From contig LVLI01000181.1 of NCBI GenBank assembly GCA_001687465.1, positions 1 to 25,111 on the forward strand: a stretch of 25,111 nt of DNA, in the 5' to 3' direction. The notes below the pieces were generated by a model. That model was given only the letters and a program-made list of their open reading frames with translations, was not told the DNA's origin and made no database searches. The translations under genes were made by a program, and so were the position numbers. Below, piece after piece: positions 20,501-25,111 of this stretch. Position 1 is the first letter of the stretch; the number at the start of each line of letters is the position of its first letter. The DNA comes from Halocafeteria seosinensis (lineage: Eukaryota; Sar; Bigyra; Bicosoecida).

Positions 20501-22878
20501 ATTCTAATGTGGAACACCGTGATGAAGAATTTTTGGATCGGGCACAGAGTCAGGTCGAAGATTCAATAATAGCTGGCCGGCAGAGGATAGACCGTATCAA
20601 ATTCGAGGTAATGAAGAGGTTGCATGAACTTATCGTCCTCGATGCTGACGGGACGACCCGACTGATTCTAGAACTTTTCCCTGAGGAAAGTTCTAGGATC
20701 ATTTCGGCTCTGGAGGCATACCCTGAACTGCAGTTTCAGTATCTGCACCAACTAATTGCATCTGGAAGAGACACTGTGTCTGTGATCTTACGCCAGTATG
20801 ATTTGTCCCCTAGCCAGGTCACGAACCAAAAGAATCCGTTCCACGAAATTCCAACCCTAGGTGGTGATATCTCCCCGTTACCTCTTCCACCCTATCATGT
20901 GGATCTAAGTCGATTAGCGTCGCTTGAATGTTCTGTCCAAGAAGCATTTGCTCATCTCTCGGTAGACTCTGCTAGATCGACGTCATGGGATCCGTTTCGC
21001 GAGGAGGAAGAAAAATTCACTTGCGTGGAAATCCCAACGAAGAGACAACTCCGTGAGGCAAGGGAAACGAAGCCTGAGACCAATTCGCTTAGAGGCTTTG
21101 CGGTGGACATGTACCCTGCATCAGTACTCAATGATGTTATAGGTAGCTCAGAAGAAAGTACAGCCGCTTCAACTTTCGGATTGAAGAGTTTGAAAGATCT
21201 TGTGAATACATCAGGTATCAGGCTAACTTCTGAAATGCATTTGCTGTATATCCGACACTTGTGTTCCAAGGCTCCGCGGGCGGTCGTCGACTACCTGCAG
21301 ACACAACCACATTTGCCCACACAATCAGTTCTGCAGATTGTTAGGGACGAGTATGGTATCACACCTGCCACAGCGTCTATTTTGGAAAAGGAGAAGAAGC
21401 CGGGGGCAGCATTGAAGATGTGTAGTCGCGCTTTAGACAAAAATTTATCCGAGTTAGTGGAGCAGTTCAAAATGGCCTCAAAGGAGCAGACATTAACCAC
21501 TGTTGACGTTGCCACGGCCGTTAGCCTTGCGAGCACCGCGTTACAAGAAAACGAGGTACCTTCGATGGAAGAGTGTAGGAAAGCCGTGAAAGCATTTAAA
21601 TTTTTTAGCAGTGATCACCATCGCCATTCGTCGCTGGATTTGAGAAATCGGCACAAGGGATTACTTTTACCTGATGCGCCACTTCTTACGGGAACAAAGG
21701 ATGGACGCAGTACGGAAGGTGGTGCTTCATGGGTCGCGGATACACTAGATTATGATACCGACCAATATGACCTTGAGATGACTCCAGAAGAAGCCATTGA
21801 AATCATTACCTGGAAGCTCTTCCAGTCGAGGCGCAGGATAATTGAAGAACTAGAGTACCTCCTTTGGTTCACTGTGGAACTCTGCTCTCGGAATACAGAC
21901 AGCGACCGTGACCAGGAGTCGTCGTTTGCAGAGAGTAGCCTCTTACAAGGCAAACAGACTGAGTATAAAAGACAGCAAGATGTTGCAGATGATGCTCATT
22001 CTACGGAGCTCTGGTTTTGTCTTTTGGATAAGGTTGTCCACCACCAAAAGGAATTGCGTTCCCGAAAACAGAGTTTGCACGATCCTCGTACACCAATGTT
22101 TAACAATTTGAGCGGCCCTGAGCGTGCTGCTGTGGACACCGCGCTGACCGCGAACATTGTGCTGGCAAGCCGCATGATGATGCGTGTGTTAGAGGCCATG
22201 AGACGAGTTGTGCCGCTTCACATTGTGCTAAAGAAAATAACCCAGGATCATCCAAAAAGCGCCTTTGGAGCGTTCCGGGATACTATCTTGGGAATGCTGG
22301 ATGCTAATTACTATGAGGAACGCATACTCGAAACATCTACACATCTCGTGAGGCAGGACTTATATGGCAGAATTAGAGATATGCATTGTAAGTTATCCCA
22401 TGGAATACATGGTTCCATAAAACCGCCACCGCATCCCAAAGATTCCTGCTTAGTGTTTGGTTCTGGACAAGTAGTCGATGCCGGCGACGAAGATCAGGTT
22501 GTGGAAATCGCTTCTTCAACAAGAGCAAAGGCCTTACAACGCAAAGAGGATGCAAACAACTCAAGCAGATTAGGTAAAACAAACACCAGGAATGGTATCT
22601 TTGAGCATGCCAGGCAGAATCCTGAAGTACTACTTGCTCCTCGTAGAACTTCTAAGTTCATTGAGCAAACGCTATCAAGCTTAGACCATGTCTCCCACGA
22701 GGAAAGCCGAAGAGGGGATGACGAACTGGCTACGACAAAATGCAATTCTTGGAGTCGGCGTGGCTATAATTATGAAGATCTACTTGAGCGGTGCAACAAA
22801 ACCAAACTGGACCAAAACCGCACGCTCTCAGTTCGGCCAGTATTGTTCAGCAGCTATGGGCAGAACTCAGCTGTCTAA
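14599..22878 (+). CDS. VPS8: VPS8 homologue, CORVET tethering complex, unusually large
   Basis: Endosomal tethering subunit; VPS8 is the Rab5-binding subunit of CORVET in known systems. Exons are 14599-15053 and 15117-22878; the single 63-nt intron (GTAAGT..GCAG) is followed by an unbroken 7.76 kb exon, giving 2738 aa against roughly 1300-1450 in yeast and animals. The first 280 residues are very acidic and Ser-rich. A beta-propeller lies at about 440-900, starting with YRYIVLGTRTGVIMVSYPTG and LCLAGYQSGKLILWNVEKGY. The VPS8 core helical domain spans about 1070-1195, with FLETLEPFILSDRL, ERCLLHLPFK and LCLEHGLFSALLYIYNEGL. C-terminal solenoid conservation returns at about 2445-2580 (WFCLLDKVV, GMLDANYYEERIL). 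Long polar insertions explain part of the extra length. The RING position near 2593-2613 reads SCLVFGSGQVVDAG and lacks the usual Cys/His ligands. TGTAA lies at 22916-22920. Confidence 0.93.
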
Positions 22879-23299
22879 ATCTTTATTTTCGAGCTAAGAT
22901 AGAAGGGTCGAATGCTGTAAGCGTATTTATTTGCCTAAGCATATAGGCAACAACATTGTACAATACGCGCGTTTTTGAACAACACCACTGTACTTTTTGA
23001 ATCACATAACTCATACATATTGTAGAATGTGTGGTGCCATACCTTTCTGTTATGCGGTTGGGGACGGACATCAGAGTTGCTTATGTAAACTGAAACCAGT
23101 GAAAAACAGTACTTCGCTGTCCAGCTGGTGTCCGTGGGAAGTCAGACACAGAGTAGAACATAACTCTCTAAACTATATTTGTTCGGCCGGGTCCTATCTA
23201 TTTCACTACTAGTAGCCATCTGAATTGCAGTGAGGACTGTATAAGTCCAGTATGAAATACCAGGATTTCACATATGTGTCGATAGCCGCTATTAGCTTT

Positions 23300-23300
<1 letters not shown>

Positions 23301-23342
<42 letters not shown>
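23301..23342. repeat. (AGT)14 microsatellite
   Basis: Fourteen uninterrupted AGT units. On the opposite strand it reads as a run of Tyr codons, which is an artefact of the repeat. Pure trinucleotide runs of this kind can be the tail of a non-LTR retroelement, but nothing here proves that. Confidence 0.95.
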
Positions 23343-24250
23343 TCAAAATGTATTGTAAGTGTCTACCCGGGGCAGACCGCCCCATGCTACTACTCACCTC
23401 AAAAACATAGCTAACAATACGAAAGTGCTGGGTATAAACAGACACCCTATACGAAGCCCAGTTCTGCATTCTAACTCTATGATTACGCTTAATAAGCGTG
23501 GAAACACCGAACGGAGTATCACTCAGTGGCACTCACTCATCATCCTATCGTTGACAAAAACAGCTCCACAGACGACGTGCATTGTCACAGGATAACGTGC
23601 AGCTTACATAGAGCAATTTCTATACGCGTGGGATGTGTTATATCTGAACAGTGTGCTTTTAAGCACCCGTACTACTGTACGGCAAGATGACCAGCTGAAC
23701 ACAACATCAGCGTTCTTCTGGTGCCATTTCCCATGCAGCATGGCTACTAGCCCCCTTTATGATGTAATTAACTACCTACTTACTGTATCTTGAACAAATG
23801 GGCGAGGAATTCACGTCATCGTGCCAATTATAGGCACCACGGCGGACTTTGGACTCGGAGATCCTAGGATCTACGGGATGGACTACTCCGCTCACTTCAA
23901 CTACCTCCTCAAAGTCGTTTTACCCAACTGACCGATGTCACATACACCCTTACGTGCAGCGCAGTTATTGGTGAATCGTAACCGATGGCTATTTGCAACA
24001 GTTTAATTGAACATCGGAGGAGAAGGTCCTCCTTACTGCCGTCGCATAAGCGCGAGCCGCGTCGGAGATCCCACTGCTGTACAGTACATGCTATTATCTA
24101 CCGAGGACATACCATGGGATTTCCCCATACAACTATCGAATACCCTGTAATCAGACTGTGTATATGAGATACCTCTTCCATAGCAAAGATGGAACGCAGT
24201 CTACTCGCTTCACAAGAAGCTGCCTATCTGGAAGTAACTTCTGGACACCT

Positions 24251-24416
24251 CCCGACTTGTCGGGCTCCTGCTTTGCACATGCAAAGCTCTCTTTTTATGG
24301 ATTCTCTTTGCTCGATGTCTTAAATGAGCATTGTAAATCCTTTCGACGTTTGCAGAGCCGTGCCAGTCTTACGTCGTCAGTCCTGGCGTGTGCACTTCGT
24401 CGTCATACGAAGTGTA
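24251..24416. other. cluster of three small hairpins
   Basis: CCCGA/TCGGG stem at 24251-24264, GCTTTGC/GCAAAGC stem with loop ACAT at 24270-24287, and a 9-bp stem (one G-U pair if transcribed) at 24391-24399 with 24408-24416. No known RNA family is recognised. They lie 80-240 bases before the LINE-like open frame. Confidence 0.3.
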
Positions 24417-24482
24417 CATTGTACCAGAGGTCTGTGTAGGCGCCTAGACATATAGTTTAGTGTAGCGCATCGACCAATATTA

Positions 24483-24502
24483 CTAACTAACTAACTAACT
24501 AA
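24483..24502. repeat. (CTAA)5 microsatellite
   Basis: Five CTAA units immediately precede, and slightly overlap, the open frame of the LINE-like sequence. The in-frame TAA at 24492-24494 lies inside the repeat. Its position suggests a junction between the host region and the element. Confidence 0.9.
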
Positions 24503-25111
24503 CCCCGTTCTACGCAACTTTCTTATCATCAGTGGATTCAAAGTGGCCAACGATACATCATTTACCCATTCGCAAAGGACAGTGGATGGAATTTCATTAA
24601 GTCGTAAGGATTTCATTCTTACCAATGGATCCATAAACACTATAGACTACAAAGCAAGGGAAACAAGTTTGTCAGACCATCGCATCTTAGAATACAAATG
24701 TCAAGTATGTGCAAATTCGAGGATATCGCCGAACGAGGAGGAGAATCAAGACAGCCTACCGCCGAGATACAAAGATGGAATGAGGAAATATACCGATTCG
24801 AAAGCAGACTTCTTTTGTTTGTACTCGAAGTATTCTTGGACAGCGGACTTCATTAAGGGCACATTTTATTGCAAATCGCTTCAAATCCAACACCTGCGGT
24901 CAAAGAGGTTCCGAATCTGTTGGACAAATCCGACGGAAGCATACGAAAATGTGAAAATATTCCTATCTTCAACGGTAGCCAAATCAAAATTTAGCTTGGG
25001 GAAGTGTTTTTATCGTGTTCAGATGGTACAAGAAAACATGAGAATTCCTGATCAATTTGAGGATTATATATTGGATGACCAAGTGAATTGGGTACATACA
25101 ACATTGGGGAA
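24495..25111 (+). CDS. partial LINE-like endonuclease frame, cut by window edge
   Basis: An open frame of 205 codons without a stop runs from the TAA at 24492-24494 to the window end; it has no initiating ATG before the conserved part and is incomplete at the 3' side. The sequence ISLSRKDFILTN, then 14 residues, then SLSDHRILEY matches the C-terminal end of the endonuclease/exonuclease/phosphatase fold, where S-R-x-D-F/Y-I-L and the catalytic SDH occur in this order. That module heads ORF2 of many non-LTR retrotransposons, and the following Lys-rich 150 residues could be the linker before the reverse transcriptase, which would lie outside the window. The first half of the endonuclease is not visible upstream in any frame, so the copy may be 5'-truncated or spliced. 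A host EEP-family enzyme is the main alternative. Confidence 0.5.

Larger units (their letters stand above)
22879..24494. other. 1.6 kb region without a supported gene
   Basis: The stretch begins with the VPS8 3' UTR. It contains an (AGT)14 and a (CTAA)5 microsatellite and several small inverted repeats: 23653-23666, 23667-23682, 24251-24264, 24270-24287 and 24391-24416. Short open frames (for example 23359-23595 and 24158-24439) show no family resemblance and no supporting splice sites. It may include decayed mobile-element sequence, given the LINE-like frame that follows. Confidence 0.5.

Noticed and set aside
23299-23532. Minus-strand frame ending in a run of tyrosines
   Set aside because: The tyrosines are simply the translated (AGT)14 repeat; the rest has no family resemblance.
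23859-23872. Perfect 14-bp palindrome AGATCCTAGGATCT
   Set aside because: It is isolated, with no repeats or regulator gene nearby; one such palindrome in 25 kb can be chance.
13846-24353. Shared 15-mer CCTTTCGACGTTTGC at about 13846 and 24338
   Set aside because: A single 15-base match between distant sites in 25 kb is compatible with chance, and the first copy lies in an intron of FAM98.
1-25111. tRNA genes, rRNA and CRISPR arrays
   Set aside because: I looked for T-loop GGTTCGAATCC-like boxes, rRNA-like conserved blocks and regularly spaced repeats. GGTTCGAAT near 3578 lies in coding sequence without a cloverleaf, and the two-copy repeats at the left edge are not a CRISPR array.

Overview
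This is eukaryotic nuclear DNA from a gene-dense, intron-poor genome. Nearly every gene I can model uses short GT-AG introns of 58-90 nt (most 60-76), and coding density on both strands is high. The gene set (SulP/SLC26 transporter, VPS8, FAM98, FAM177, a DOT1-like methyltransferase and a bZIP-PAS regulator) fits a free-living protist or alga. A red alga or another compact alga is my guess, but the sequence alone does not fix the lineage. All exon joins were worked out by hand from splice-site consensus, reading frame and family conservation.

Layout. 1-729: no supported gene, but two different local duplications with almost the same period (110 and 109 bp). 730-2306 (+): three-exon bZIP/PAS-like transcription factor. 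2461-3720 (-): five-exon DOT1-like SAM methyltransferase with a lipid-anchor-type N-terminus. 4140-4598 (+): doubtful two-exon small gene. 4678-5356 (+): four-exon FAM177-family protein. 5612-6470 (-): two-exon disordered protein with an acylation-type N-terminus (MGLCSS). 7188-9568 (+): SulP/SLC26 anion transporter with a STAS domain. 10174-12627 (+): unassigned protein with about ten membrane spans. 12739-14068 (-): FAM98 homologue with an RG/RGG tail. 14599-22878 (+): very large VPS8 homologue (CORVET tethering complex). 22879-24494: a 1.6 kb gene-free stretch with microsatellites and small hairpins. 24495-25111 (+): open frame running off the window edge, resembling the C-terminal end of a LINE-type endonuclease.

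There is no operon. The genes are independent and arranged as divergent pairs (methyltransferase/4140 gene, 5612-6470 gene/SLC26, FAM98/VPS8) and convergent pairs (bZIP/methyltransferase, FAM177/5612-6470 gene, ten-span protein/FAM98). Shared themes are endomembrane or membrane function (VPS8, SLC26, the ten-span protein, two candidate lipid-anchored proteins, perhaps FAM177) and gene or RNA regulation (bZIP-PAS, DOT1-like, FAM98).

Most noteworthy: a DOT1-like catalytic core behind a MGC-type lipidation N-terminus; a VPS8 about twice the usual length whose RING position seems to have lost its zinc ligands; a bZIP whose invariant Asn is replaced by Gln; introns crowded at the 5' ends of genes in a window that also holds a probable LINE fragment; and an unassigned ten-span membrane protein. 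I saw no clear evidence of a wholly new multi-gene system.
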